A stretch of 64,000 nucleotides of DNA. Origin: Metallyticus violacea (lineage: Eukaryota > Arthropoda > Insecta > Mantodea > Metallyticidae). The notes under the pieces are model-generated. The model worked only from the letters and a program-made list of their open reading frames with translations. It had not been told where the DNA came from and searched no databases. The stretch covers positions 626,001-690,000 of the forward strand of contig JAUJEO010000019.1 in NCBI GenBank assembly GCA_030762175.1. Direction: 5' to 3'. The position numbers and the translations under genes are program-made. Shown here piece after piece: positions 54,910 to 64,000 of the stretch (position 1 is the stretch's first letter; each line of letters opens with the position of its first letter).

Positions 54910-57400
54910 TGAATAGCAGGAAAGACATGTATGTACCTTTGTGTATAATTTTATTTTAGGCAATTTCAAAATGCCATTTCTCTGAAAAGTCAAAATTATA
55001 AATTTTGAAAGTTTTGAGAAGCAGTAAGTTCACAATTATGTCATGTTGTGCCACAGAGAGTCTGTAAGATTTTATATTCCCTAGAAGAGTTTCAAATATA
55101 CGATGAACAAACATAATTTAAAAAAAAAAGAGTTGTGGGGAAGGGTACAAAAAGAACAAATTGATATACAGATAAAGTGAAGGAAATGAAGATGGATTGG
55201 TTTCATTCTTTACAAAGAAAAGACTATTCAGAAAGAAGCTGTAAGATGGAACCCCTAAGAGAGATCAGAGTAATGTGGCAAAGAACTTTGGAGAATTAAG
55301 TACAAAAGGCAGAAGCATCATGATCTGAAATAGTCAATATCACTCAGAATAGAAGACAGTGGCAAGTATTTGTGGAGGCCCTTTACTCCAAAGAAAGATA
55401 AAGTCAAGTAATTTATGTCATGTATATCCAAAGAATGTTTTATTTTTTATGCTTTAAAACAATACTTGTACCAGATCTAGTTTTCTATGTGGAGGTTAGT
55501 ATGTATATTATCGGTTTTTTTGGTAATTTTAAAAATCTTTATTGTGGAAATGGTGCCTGGAATTTAAAAAATAATAGTAGCAGTTTTTACTTATCTGATG
55601 CAAATATACAAAAAATTAACAAAATCTGACATCAAGTTCAAAAATGAAATCTAATTTTTTGATTTGATATGATTTACCATAGAAGATTCTTATCATTATC
55701 TGTTATATGAATTTTCTGCTATATGTATGCAGCAGTACATGAGGAACTGATGAATGAAAAGAAGAAACATTATGTGATTACATTAATATAAAATATTCAC
55801 ATCAATTACATGAAAATGATGGGATAATTGACATTGCTATTTACCCAGTAATCTCATTGTACTCCATGTTTCATAAATCATTCAATAAGCAAACATTTCA
55901 TTCCTGTTTGCACAAAATGGCTAGGGGGAGCTTTTAAATTGATGACGTTTCATACTCATTGAAAAGGGGTATGTTTACCAAATGAAACTTATTCAGCCCT
56001 GCAATTTTTTTTCTATACTGACAAAAAATTGTTTGTTCGGAGAAGATATTTATTGAAAAAATTATTTAAAAAAAAAGGTGCATTCTTTGATTTTAAAAGT
56101 TCCAAGAACAATAAATAGCAGCATTTTAAGGCAGTATAGCAAAAACGAATTATTTGTGTTAGAAGGTAATGCTTGCAGTTTCTTGACCATCTTACCCATA
56201 GTTAAACAGCATCAAAGAATCAGTCTTAAAATCATACCCGAAGTTCTTGATTTTCAAGCCTTGTACATTGTTGCATGGAAACAACTTGTATACAATCCCA
56301 TGATTGTATATATAGTAAACAATGAATTTTTAAATGGTTTTCAAAACAAATATTAAGGATATATTTTTATTCTGACCTTAGGTAAAAGTGTCATTCATAC
56401 AGATTTTGCTTCATTAAAAATGCTGATAAATTCCTTCTTTTCTCTTAAATTTCAAAATTATGGCTGTAATATCACTTCTTATGCTCAGAGTTTTCAATAT
56501 CTTTCTGTCTCATTATGGTAAATACTGTTTAACAGCTGTTAACCTCAGTCTGTAACACAGCAAGCAAAGCAGAAAGTAAAACCCTAAAGTGTGCCTTTAC
56601 ATTAATTAACAAGAATTATTCATTAGCAATTTCATTGATGGAAATGTTTTTTTAAAATTTTGTTTATCAACTTTATTTGCCTAGTGCTAAGCATATTTTA
56701 TTTTCCTTTGTAATAAAATATACAAGTAGGCATATAAAATCAAGAATTATACTTATGCATATGCTCATAGGAAAGTGATGATTTTTCCCATTTCCAGGAG
56801 ACTCCCATAGTATATTACCTACATAATCTTTTTTTCCTACCCTGCTATCATATGAATTTTCAAACTTCCCTCTATTTTTTGCTATCAACTGTGTTTCTGA
56901 TTTTGAAATGTAATTATTCCCACCTTTTATATATCTGTATGTAAACCATTTTTGGAAGAGTCAATGAAAATATTTTAAATGGAACTCAATGCTGTAACAA
57001 CATGCTACAGTTGGACTATGGCCTATCTTTATCAGGGTTCAAGTTAAGAGAATGGGGAATCCAAGAATTTAGAAAACTACTGGAGATGAGAAGGTCATTA
57101 CAGAGGATAGCACAAACCAGTTCCTTCACCTTCGGCCAATATGAGGTGTTGTTCCATATTGCATGAAAACAGTGGTCTCCAAAACATCCTCAGATAAGTA
57201 AGTCAGGTAACACATGCTATGCAAAGAGTTGACAATAACATATAGTATTTACGGAACATCTTACAGGTCCTCGAGATATCAGCTTGAAGAAATGCAGGCC
57301 CAGAATGCAATGAATCCACACCATATAGTCATGTATTTGGCATGCAAATCACTATTTGTGCAAGTTTATATATTTATTTCTTGTTCAAGGGTAAAAGATT
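54910..57400. other. gene-free stretch
   Basis: AT-rich. Open frames such as 56078-56356 (+) and 56673-56888 (-) have no recognised domain. An acceptable donor (GTAAGA) on the minus strand near 56180 follows a short open run, but no good acceptor pairs with it. A PLE-like word (CACCTTCGGCC) near 57130 is too short to call. Confidence 0.4.
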
Positions 57401-57409
57401 AGCACCTCA

Positions 57410-57930
57410 TCTGCTCACAGAATATTCCAAAGCCACATGTCAACCAAAATCTTCAATTTCATCAAACTCGACAAGCAAATTCGGTGGGTAGATGCTGATC
57501 TTGTGGCTGTAACTTGTATTCTAATGTGCCATATAAGCGTAAAATGAACTTTTCCTATCAGGGAATGCGCAATTCTATGTCATTGCTCGATCACTCACTC
57601 GAGCATTTGTCGCAGAAGCTCGGGAACAGGAAATTCTGACATCCATAACAACAGCTACTTCATCAACATCGTCTGGAATTGGCCGCCATCCCCTTTTCAA
57701 ATTTCTGTATCATCATTCTTAAACTCTTCTTTGATTCTGGCTTTTTACTCAATCCATTCAAAAGACTATACTCTCGCAATGCAGTTAGGCTGTTGCTGCC
57801 ATTTTGATAAAACAGCTGCACCAGCAGAGCAAGATGTTTTTTCACGAACAAGGCTTAATTGTTTGTCAGTCCTATTCGCATGTCATACCGCATACTTTTC
57901 TAATTTGCTTAATGTCTCCGATCAAAATGG
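57410..57930 (-). pseudogene. Tc1/mariner (DUF4817-type) N-terminal remnant
   Basis: The minus frame 57663-57851 reads FVKKHLALLVQLFYQNGSNS followed by LTALREYSLLNGLSKKPESK and KSLRMMIQKFEKG. This matches the N-terminal helical domain seen in DUF4817-type transposases ('..VKLFYQN..N...ALR.FR...GL.KGP.....L..M..KFE.TG'). A frame-shifted continuation toward 57600 (RPIPDDVDEVAVVMDVRISC) fits the second HTH. Local sequence is richer in CpG than its surroundings. No catalytic part. Confidence 0.65.
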
Positions 57931-57943
57931 TAAAATATATCAC

Positions 57944-58129
57944 TTAGTGGCAAAATTTGGCGTTTTCTGCTGCTTCTTCTTTTCTTGCCTTCTTTGAAAT
58001 CTTCATCAAGTGATCTGAATAGCCACATACATATGTAGTAGCTGGCGCACGATAAGTTTGCACTTGGAGTCCGCTATTGTGGGAAAGAGACGGAGCATCC
58101 TGTGCCTGCGCACAATTCTTCTTCTGCAT
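57944..58129 (-). other. open frame of unknown nature upstream of the remnant
   Basis: A 61-codon frame with unusually high CpG and balanced composition (MQKKNCAQAQDAPSLSHNSG to ENAKFCH). No family recognised. It could be part of the adjacent transposon or a 5' exon of a gene divergent from SEC63. Neither can be decided from the sequence. Confidence 0.25.
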
Positions 58130-58139
58130 TAACTATCCT

Positions 58140-58660
58140 TTCTAAGAAAACATAAGTTATGTGTTTGAGGAGTACAATATGTGCATGGCAACAAGTGAAA
58201 GTGAAACCATATTTAGTTTATGTTAATAGCTATTTTTAAGATAACAGATATCTAAATAGCTCACTGGAATGCAATAGGTAGTTCAGTTTATATGATGTTC
58301 CGGTAGTGATCCCAAAGGTAAATGTCACAGCAAGTAGTAGAGAAACCGTCTCTGGCTGTGTAGAAATATCGTGGGCTAGTTCTACCAATATTGGAACAGA
58401 CTCCAGAGGGCGCTAAATAGAAGCACTTTAATCATAATCAGCTTCTAGATGCTTATAGTATATACATAAAAATTTTTGTAAAATATATTTCAAACTAATT
58501 ACAATACACAAAATTAAATGTAGTACAAAAGAAAAGACTGTTTAATTTTAGAAATATACACGTTTAGATCTGTAAAATATTTAATGTAAAAACAATGAAA
58601 AATGTGGGGGTATTGCCATTGCCAGGCCTTATGGAATTTTTCCATTTGTCATTATATAGC
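58140..58660. other. gene-free stretch
   Basis: No coding signature or repeat recognised. Confidence 0.4.
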
Positions 58661-58666
58661 AAAAGT

Positions 58667-58943
58667 CGGTCCTGGTGGTATAGTGGTTACCATACTTGCC
58701 TCCTACACTCAAGATCGCGGGTTCGTACCCGGCCAGGACCGATGGATTTTTTCGGGGCGTAAAAATCCTAAGTATGGCTTCCTTCAGAAGGGAAGTAAAG
58801 CATTTCGTACATTTACGGCACGAAAAAGAACCTCAAGCCTGAAAGAGAGGCCTCTGAGCAAAATTTGTCGGCCGTTTCACGCCCTGAGTTGAATGGGATG
58901 CTGATGACCTGAGATGTGAAAGAGCGCTCATAAATAAATCAAT

Positions 58944-58982
<39 letters not shown>
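58667..58982 (+). mobile_element. tRNA-derived SINE, family 1, copy 4
   Basis: Full-length with intact pol III boxes (A: GTGGTATAGTGGTTACC, B: GGGTTCGTACCCGG), body, and ATAAATAAATCAATC followed by an uninterrupted A-tract of nearly 40. The long pure A tail suggests this is the youngest copy in the window. The target duplication is not clear. Confidence 0.93.
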
Positions 58983-58986
<4 letters not shown>

Positions 58987-59638
58987 CGTATTTGAATGCG
59001 TGCACCAAGAAATCGGTAGACTGCATTACGTTAGATGATGATGAAATAAGCTGGGAGTCCTTCGCGCCTGATAGCTGTCTGGAATTCACCTTTCCAGGAT
59101 AAGAAAAAAACTTTTAAATAACTCCCACACATCTGGATTTGATAGAAATGACACTCAAGAATTCCGGATTAATAGTCGCAAACGCTATTATTAGACCTCA
59201 AGCTACTTATAGAGAATTTAAAAACATACAGAATCAACAGACTATCACCATTTATAATTCTACATGCCACGAAACATTATGGAATCGTTTATTGCATAAC
59301 AAAGCCACCCCTCCATAGAAAATGCTGACCTTGCATAAATTCATTATCTAGGCTATGTTTGAATTAAAATTCGTTCATAAAAGAAAAGAATTGAATATTA
59401 AAAATGTCTCCAATTTTTTTAAAGTCGGCATATAAATGTTTTACCCAGGCAGGTTGGGAAGCACAATGATTTAGGGAACATGATCGTCCTCAAAGTTGAC
59501 TTACAGGGATTAGATCTAAGGCCTGTGCGTGTCCTGACGAACTACATTAGTCAATATATACAGCATATATAGATATAGAGGTGATAAAGATTGTTTTGTT
59601 TTTGTAAATTTATTACTTTATAAATTTGCAGCTCCGAA

Positions 59639-59644
59639 GTAAGT
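59639..59644 (+). promoter_or_regulatory. SEC63: candidate donor of a SEC63 5' UTR exon
   Basis: GTAAGT after GCAGCTCCGAA, in the only locally GC-richer stretch upstream of the SEC63 coding start. With the strong acceptor ATTTGTTTCAG at 59881-59891 it would define a non-coding first exon ending at 59638 and an intron of about 250 bp. No promoter motif was identified. Confidence 0.4.
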
Positions 59645-59891
59645 TTGTTCGCGGTGTTCATTCTCATTGGTACGTACATAACTGGAGACGCTAATAAAAA
59701 CTAAAGAGTGACTTCAGGTCTCCATGCAGGCAAAGCTTAAAAATCATTGTATGACCCATCTTTGTTTAAGTAAATATGAGACATCTGTAATAAACGGCCT
59801 GTGTTATTTAATTTAAATAAGATAAATTTGTTAGTTACATTAATATAATGTTATTTGTAACAATTCTACAAGTTTTTATCATTTGTTTCAG

Positions 59892-60176
59892 CTGTTTTCT
59901 CATGCCACATAAAGATCCCTTTAAGATTGTGCATCGGTGCATGTAAAGGGAATTGGAAAGAACCGTTAGTGGCACACCTGGCTGTCGTGACACGTCGATC
60001 ACTTGAATTGGTTGTTCAAACTGTGTGTAATTGTAATTTACACGAAGTTAAAATGGGTGGACAAAAGTTTCAGTATGATGAAAGTGGAGGAACATTCTTT
60101 TATTTCCTTCTGTCATTTTTAGCATTACTTCTCATACCAGGAACATACTATTGGTGGCCACGGAAAAGAAAACAGG
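59892..60176 (+). CDS. SEC63: SEC63, first coding exon (start codon at 60053)
   Basis: SEC63 is an ER membrane J-protein that works with SEC61/SEC62 and BiP in protein translocation. The exon begins at the acceptor 59891. Translation should start at Met 60053 (AAAATGG context): MGGQKFQYDESGGTFFYFLL and then SFLALLLIPGTYYWWPRKRK, the luminal N-terminus and first transmembrane helix that open all SEC63 proteins. The open frame extends upstream to 59927, but that part (CIGACKGNWKEPLVAHLAV) has no family match and is taken as 5' UTR. The donor GTAAGT follows 60176, leaving one base of an Asp codon. Confidence 0.95.
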
Positions 60177-60179
60177 GTA

Positions 60180-60715
60180 AGTTTACAATTTAAAATTTTA
60201 ACCTAAACATTTTTTGCTCCAGGTACCATGTTTTTTTTATTCAAAGTCATGTTTAGAAATAACTAATTTAATATATACATCGGGTTAACATGGAACAGTC
60301 CGTTCCTACCATTAGCGGCTAGGAAATTGGCAGATAACAATCAAATTATTAATTGTAAATAAAACTAACCTATGGTCAACGGACATTTTTTTTTATTGCT
60401 GTATACAACTAAAGTGAAATTCCTGCATTAGTTCATTGCAACAGTTATTGGACAGGATAGATTTTTAACTAAATCAAAATAATAAGAAAAGTACAGTATA
60501 GGCATTAATTCTGAACACTTTAGAAAATATTGTTTAATATTGCGTTAAGGTTTCAATTTTAATTTAAATTAATGCATTTATTGAAGTCAAATTTTCAGGA
60601 AAGCTAGACAAACATGTTTTAATGTTCAATGTTTCAAAAATGAGCAAACTAAATTACAATTACCACATATCAAACAACAGCTGTAAATGGTACATATTGG
60701 ACATATTCATATGAA
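60180..60715. other. SEC63 intron, left part
   Basis: AT-rich intron with no repeat recognised before the Tc1 remnant. Confidence 0.45.
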
Positions 60716-60719
60716 TTAT

Positions 60720-61930
60720 TGAAGTGCTTCATTTAATATTATGTTGGGTAGCCTTTCGATTTGATTACTGCCTCCATTCTTCGTGATATTGATACACCAA
60801 ACACTGGAGATCTTCTGGTGTTATCACTCTAAACCACAATTGGATGATGGCCTCTAGCATCTCTCTTTTGTTACTGGAATTCCGACGAGACACCAAAACT
60901 TTCCGCCTTGATCACAAGTTTTCAATTGGGTTGAGGTCAGGACTGTTCCCTGACCAAGGAGGACAGTAACATGATAGTATCTAAACCATTTCTAATTGAT
61001 TCGAGCAGTGTGGCACTTTACGCCATCCTGCTGTAAGATGCACTGACTGCAGACTGTCACCTTCAAACAAATCGCATATGCAGTTAAAACTGCAACCTTT
61101 TTTATATTTCATGGCATTAATGTTGCCCTCTAACTCTGCTAAGCCCAGACACTATGCTTTGCCTTGTTTCCCCAAACCATGATGCTGCATGGTTGCAGTG
61201 ATGCAGTGAGGTAACTTGGCCTCACCTATTCGTCGGCGAAGCACGAAAGTGATGCCTTCACTTTCAAAGATGTTGATCTTCATTTCATCACTCCAAATGA
61301 CTTTACCCCAGTCTTCTTGCATACAATCCCTTTGTGCTAAAGCCCACTCCGCATGCTTTTGGTTGAGATAAGGCTTCTTTCTTGGTGACCTCACTTGTAG
61401 ACCATTTTTTCAAAGTTTTTGACCAGTTGTTCGATCAGAGACTTGTAGCCCAGAATTCCTCAAGATGGCATTTATATTTTTTGCCATATGTCGGCGATCT
61501 TGTAAAGAAAGGCGACAGATTCTGTTGCATTCTTGAGCAAATGGTTTTGGCGTGCTGCCACTTCTTGGAGATGTTCTTGTACTCCCAGTTACTTTGTATC
61601 GCTTGCAAAATTTTCTAATACCTGATTTTGTAATGCCACCACTTAACCTTTTCATTATTTCTTCATAGGAATAACCTACTTTAAGAAGTGTTACTGTTGT
61701 ACTCCTTTTACTTGGTGACTAATCAGCATGTTTTGTCTTAGGAGTCATTCTTTTAAATTACGGGAACACGTTTTCAACTCATTCTGAAAGATGTTCACTT
61801 CACAAAAGCTAGTTGCCAGTGCTAAGCAACAATTGATCATACTTGACTTAGGTACTTCTAACAATACAGCAATCGAACACAAGAACTCTGTTGGTTGAAA
61901 ATGTGATAATTATATAACAATTATGTTGCT
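60720..61930 (-). pseudogene. Tc1-like transposase remnant in the first SEC63 coding intron
   Basis: The minus strand carries a Tc1-family transposase in two frames. 61410-61655 is the paired-like HTH part (SGIRKFCKRYKVTGSTRTSP and RSGSTPKPFAQECNRICRLS, the 'GRPR.T....D..I.RLSL.NRR' linker). 61152-61394 continues KKPYLNQKHAEWALAQRDCM and WGKVIWSDEMKINIFESEGI, with the first catalytic Asp (SDE). The rest of the catalytic domain toward 60720 is decayed (WPDLNPIEN-type block near 60915, LTSTQLKT). Terminal repeats were not resolved. Opposite in sense to the host gene. Confidence 0.82.
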
Positions 61931-62327
61931 GCTGCACTAAGGGGGAATTATTGAAGTTACTGAATGATATAAATTAAATTTGTTTTTAATATCTGTACAG
62001 AATGTAGCAAGTTTCACCTTTCTTAAATATGGTGTAGAAACATCATAGACCAAATAAAACTGCCATCTGTTGATTTAGCACAAAACAATCTTTGTATATC
62101 TTGTAAGATTTAAAAAGAAAAGTTATACTTAAAGTGTTCGAAATTAATGCCATTACTGTATGTATTTGATTAGATAAAGGAATAAAAGAGTAATTGATAT
62201 TTTGTTTTTCTGGAATTTCACTTTTTCATTATAAACTACTCTTAAAAACCCAATGATATTATTCAAACATATTATAGTTATTACTGAATTAGGAACTTGT
62301 TACAGTTTTGCAAAATTTGAATTATAG

Positions 62328-62430
62328 ATCCTCAAACATTAGTGAAGGAATGTCAATGTGATGACTGTAAAAAGAAAAAGTTGATACTTCAATCAAATGA
62401 ACCATGGAAAGGAACAAAACAGTTCCTCAT
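62328..62430 (+). CDS. SEC63: SEC63, second coding exon (gene continues off the window)
   Basis: 103-nt exon with acceptor TTTGAATTATAG before 62328 and donor GTAAGT after 62430. It completes the Asp codon and encodes PQTLVKECQCDDCKKKKLIL then QSNEPWKGTKQFL, leaving two bases. This is the insect-type segment between TM1 and TM2, with a C-x-C-x2-C cluster (CQCDDC) as in fly-like SEC63, whereas the vertebrate protein differs here. The J domain and later transmembrane helices must lie beyond 64000. Confidence 0.92.
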
Positions 62431-62434
62431 GTAA

Positions 62435-63150
62435 GTACTACCACTTTTATTTGCTAAATTGTGGGTAGGTTAAATATTAAATGTAACTGCAGGAGCCATC
62501 CATAAGTTCTGATGTGATGTTTGACTATCAAGCTTACATCTGGGGGTAAAAACAGTATGCATGCTTTTAATAAAAATATATTGGTAAAATATTCATTAAC
62601 ACCTATTGGTAGACTTAAAACATTACATATAAGCATAGCAGTAAGGGAGAGGAGATGAACTCAACGCGTTCAAAACTAGTAACTGACCTACCAACCCCCA
62701 AATGTGTGTGGATTTTGCAATCCATAATGGTCTTAACATGTAACCCTTAGGTTGCATATAAGTTAAGAGTGGCATTAGTGGCCTTAACAATACTTTTTTT
62801 TTAATCTATTTCTACAATTCCGGTACCATTGCACGAAATGATATATGGTAAAATTATATAATTGTTAGCAATTCTGAAAAATAAAGGTGAAACTGCTGAA
62901 AGTGATGCCCTGATGTAAAAAAATTGAAGGCATTTAATAATAGAATTCTTAATGATTGAATTTATTTCCTTAGAAAGGAAATAAAATGCTTATCACAGAT
63001 GAAAGCCATGTTAAAAGTTGCTGGAATATCTCCAGTAACCTTTCAGCATTATTATCTGGACCAGTTTTGCTGTCAGAATACAGTCCTGCAGAAAAATCAG
63101 TTCTTATATAATTTAACTGTTAACATTTTTGCCCATTCAGCTTACCTTAA
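62435..63150. other. SEC63 intron
   Basis: No coding or RNA feature recognised between the second coding exon and the SINE. Confidence 0.45.
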
Positions 63151-63166
63151 AATCAATGAATAAATT

Positions 63167-63378
63167 CGGGGCGTAAAAATCGTAAGTATGGCTTCCTTCG
63201 GAAGGGAAGTAAAGCCGTGGGTCCCGTGTCGTACATTTACGGCACGATAAAGAACCTCAAGCCTGAAAGAGAGGCCTCTGAGCAAAATTTGTCGGCCGTT
63301 TCACGCCCTGAGTTGAATGGGACGCTGATGACTTGAGCTGTTAAAGAGCGTCCTTAAATAAATCAATAAAAAAAAAAA
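63167..63378 (+). mobile_element. tRNA-derived SINE, family 1, copy 5 (5'-truncated)
   Basis: Lacks the tRNA-like head: it starts at CGGGGCGTAAAAATCG and keeps the body and A-rich tail. Flanked by an exact 12-bp duplication AATGAATAAATT (63155-63166 and 63379-63390), so the truncation happened during insertion, as expected for LINE-driven retrotransposition. Confidence 0.93.
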
Positions 63379-63574
63379 AATGAATAAATTACTCCCCTGA
63401 AGTATGCATTTCATACATACATTTGAAACATTCAAATGCAACAAGATGAAGTCATCAGGAGATAATTGGCAGGCCATAGAAAAGCTTTCCGCTAAGGTAA
63501 AAGCTGCTAAATTTGCACCTCTTTTAAACTTTGTGCATGTTGCATGCATGAAAGAGATTAAGGTTTTCTATAAT

Positions 63575-63715
63575 TGATATTACCAATGTTCTTGAAACCG
63601 GTTTTATACATTATGACCAGTAAGTGAAGCATTAAGAGTGTGTGGTTCAACTAAATTATACAAGGATATCAATTATATGATTGGCTTTACTGTGCAAGTT
63701 CCAATTTATATTTTA
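63575..63715 (+). mobile_element. solo PLE 3' end in a SEC63 intron
   Basis: TTGAAACCGGTTTTATACATT (3' half of the hammerhead core), GTAAGTGAAGCATTAAGAGTG and terminal box GGCTTTACTGTGCAAGTTCC near 63681-63700. The CUGANGA half of the core is missing, and no inverted partner is seen within the window. Confidence 0.75.
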
Positions 63716-64000
63716 AGTAGGTTTTCTTTTAGCTAACAGGATTTTTCCTTATTTTCTTGTATAATTTCCATAGATTCAATTTTAATTTTGGATAAATATT
63801 TACATTAACTGGTAGTGTAATGCAGTGTGTATAAATATATTTATATATATTTTTATTCTGAACATGATTATGTGCCAGAAATAGCATTATATACAATATA
63901 AATGGTACTTTTGTGTTAACTTGCCAAAAAAAAAGATGCTCTTGCAAAACTCAATATAGTAGTACTTTTTTTTTAGTAATGTTTAACAACTGTTTTCACA

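Noticed and set aside
56673..56888. Minus-strand open frame that might be an exon
   Set aside because: No good acceptor/donor pair and no recognisable domain.
58667..58745. tRNA gene with A and B boxes
   Set aside because: It is the head of a SINE repeated five times in the window, with conserved non-tRNA body and A-rich tail; the cloverleaf is not maintained.
59927..60052. N-terminal extension of SEC63 in the same frame
   Set aside because: SEC63 proteins start at the M-GG/AG-x-x-FQYDESG motif; the upstream residues look like translated 5' UTR.

Overview
The window is nuclear DNA from an arthropod, most likely an insect. It is AT-rich, with widely spaced small exons bearing GT..AG splice sites and dense transposon debris. 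Two host genes are recognisable. The first is an ionotropic chemosensory receptor of the IR75 type on the minus strand. Nine exons between 48181 and 15630 join in phase into 578 codons plus a stop, and the N-terminal exon(s) were not found. The second is the start of SEC63 on the plus strand, with coding exons at 60053-60176 and 62328-62430 and the gene running off the right edge. The IR75-type receptor and the insect-style SEC63 N-terminus argue for an insect. The heavy Penelope and SINE load would fit a large-genome polyneopteran such as a cockroach, termite or stick insect, but that part is a guess. Two further exon candidates belong to unidentified genes: a 54-nt exon at 4658-4711 (+) and a terminal exon at 51213-51340 (-).

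Most of the rest is mobile DNA. Penelope-like elements (PLEs; reverse transcriptase plus GIY-YIG endonuclease) dominate. Almost every PLE insertion whose edges can be read is the same kind of object: two 5'-truncated copies joined head to head, 3' ends and hammerhead-ribozyme-like motifs facing outward, the pair bounded by one target-site duplication of about 9-13 bp. Sizes run from 67 bp (32450-32516) to about 2 kb (27114-29137 and 48230-50230). The hammerhead-like cores read CUGANGA, stem II, GAAA, then a short palindrome (ACCGGT, ACATGT, ACATATGT or ACTAGT), which is the layout known for PLE ribozymes that act as dimers.

Other elements are three copies of one mariner family (1229-2295, 16511-17760, 39007-39677), another mariner split by a SINE (41753-43345), a DUF4817-type Tc1/mariner element with terminal inverted repeats of nearly 300 bp (53005-54905), a Tc1-like remnant (about 60720-61770), piggyBac and hAT remnants, a hAT-type MITE with an 8-bp duplication (12339-12657), non-LTR retrotransposon remnants on both strands, five copies of one tRNA-derived SINE family and one copy of a second.

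Layout: 1-15.6 kb is repeat-rich intergenic DNA with one exon candidate. From 15.6 to 48.2 kb lies the IR75-like gene, whose introns (up to about 16 kb) hold a three-level nest (non-LTR element, then PLE, then PLE) and a chimeric PLE. From 48.2 to 59.6 kb are PLEs, SINEs and Tc1/mariner remnants plus the unidentified terminal exon. From 59.6 kb to the end is SEC63, with a Tc1 remnant in its first coding intron. No CRISPR arrays, rRNA genes or functional tRNA genes were seen.
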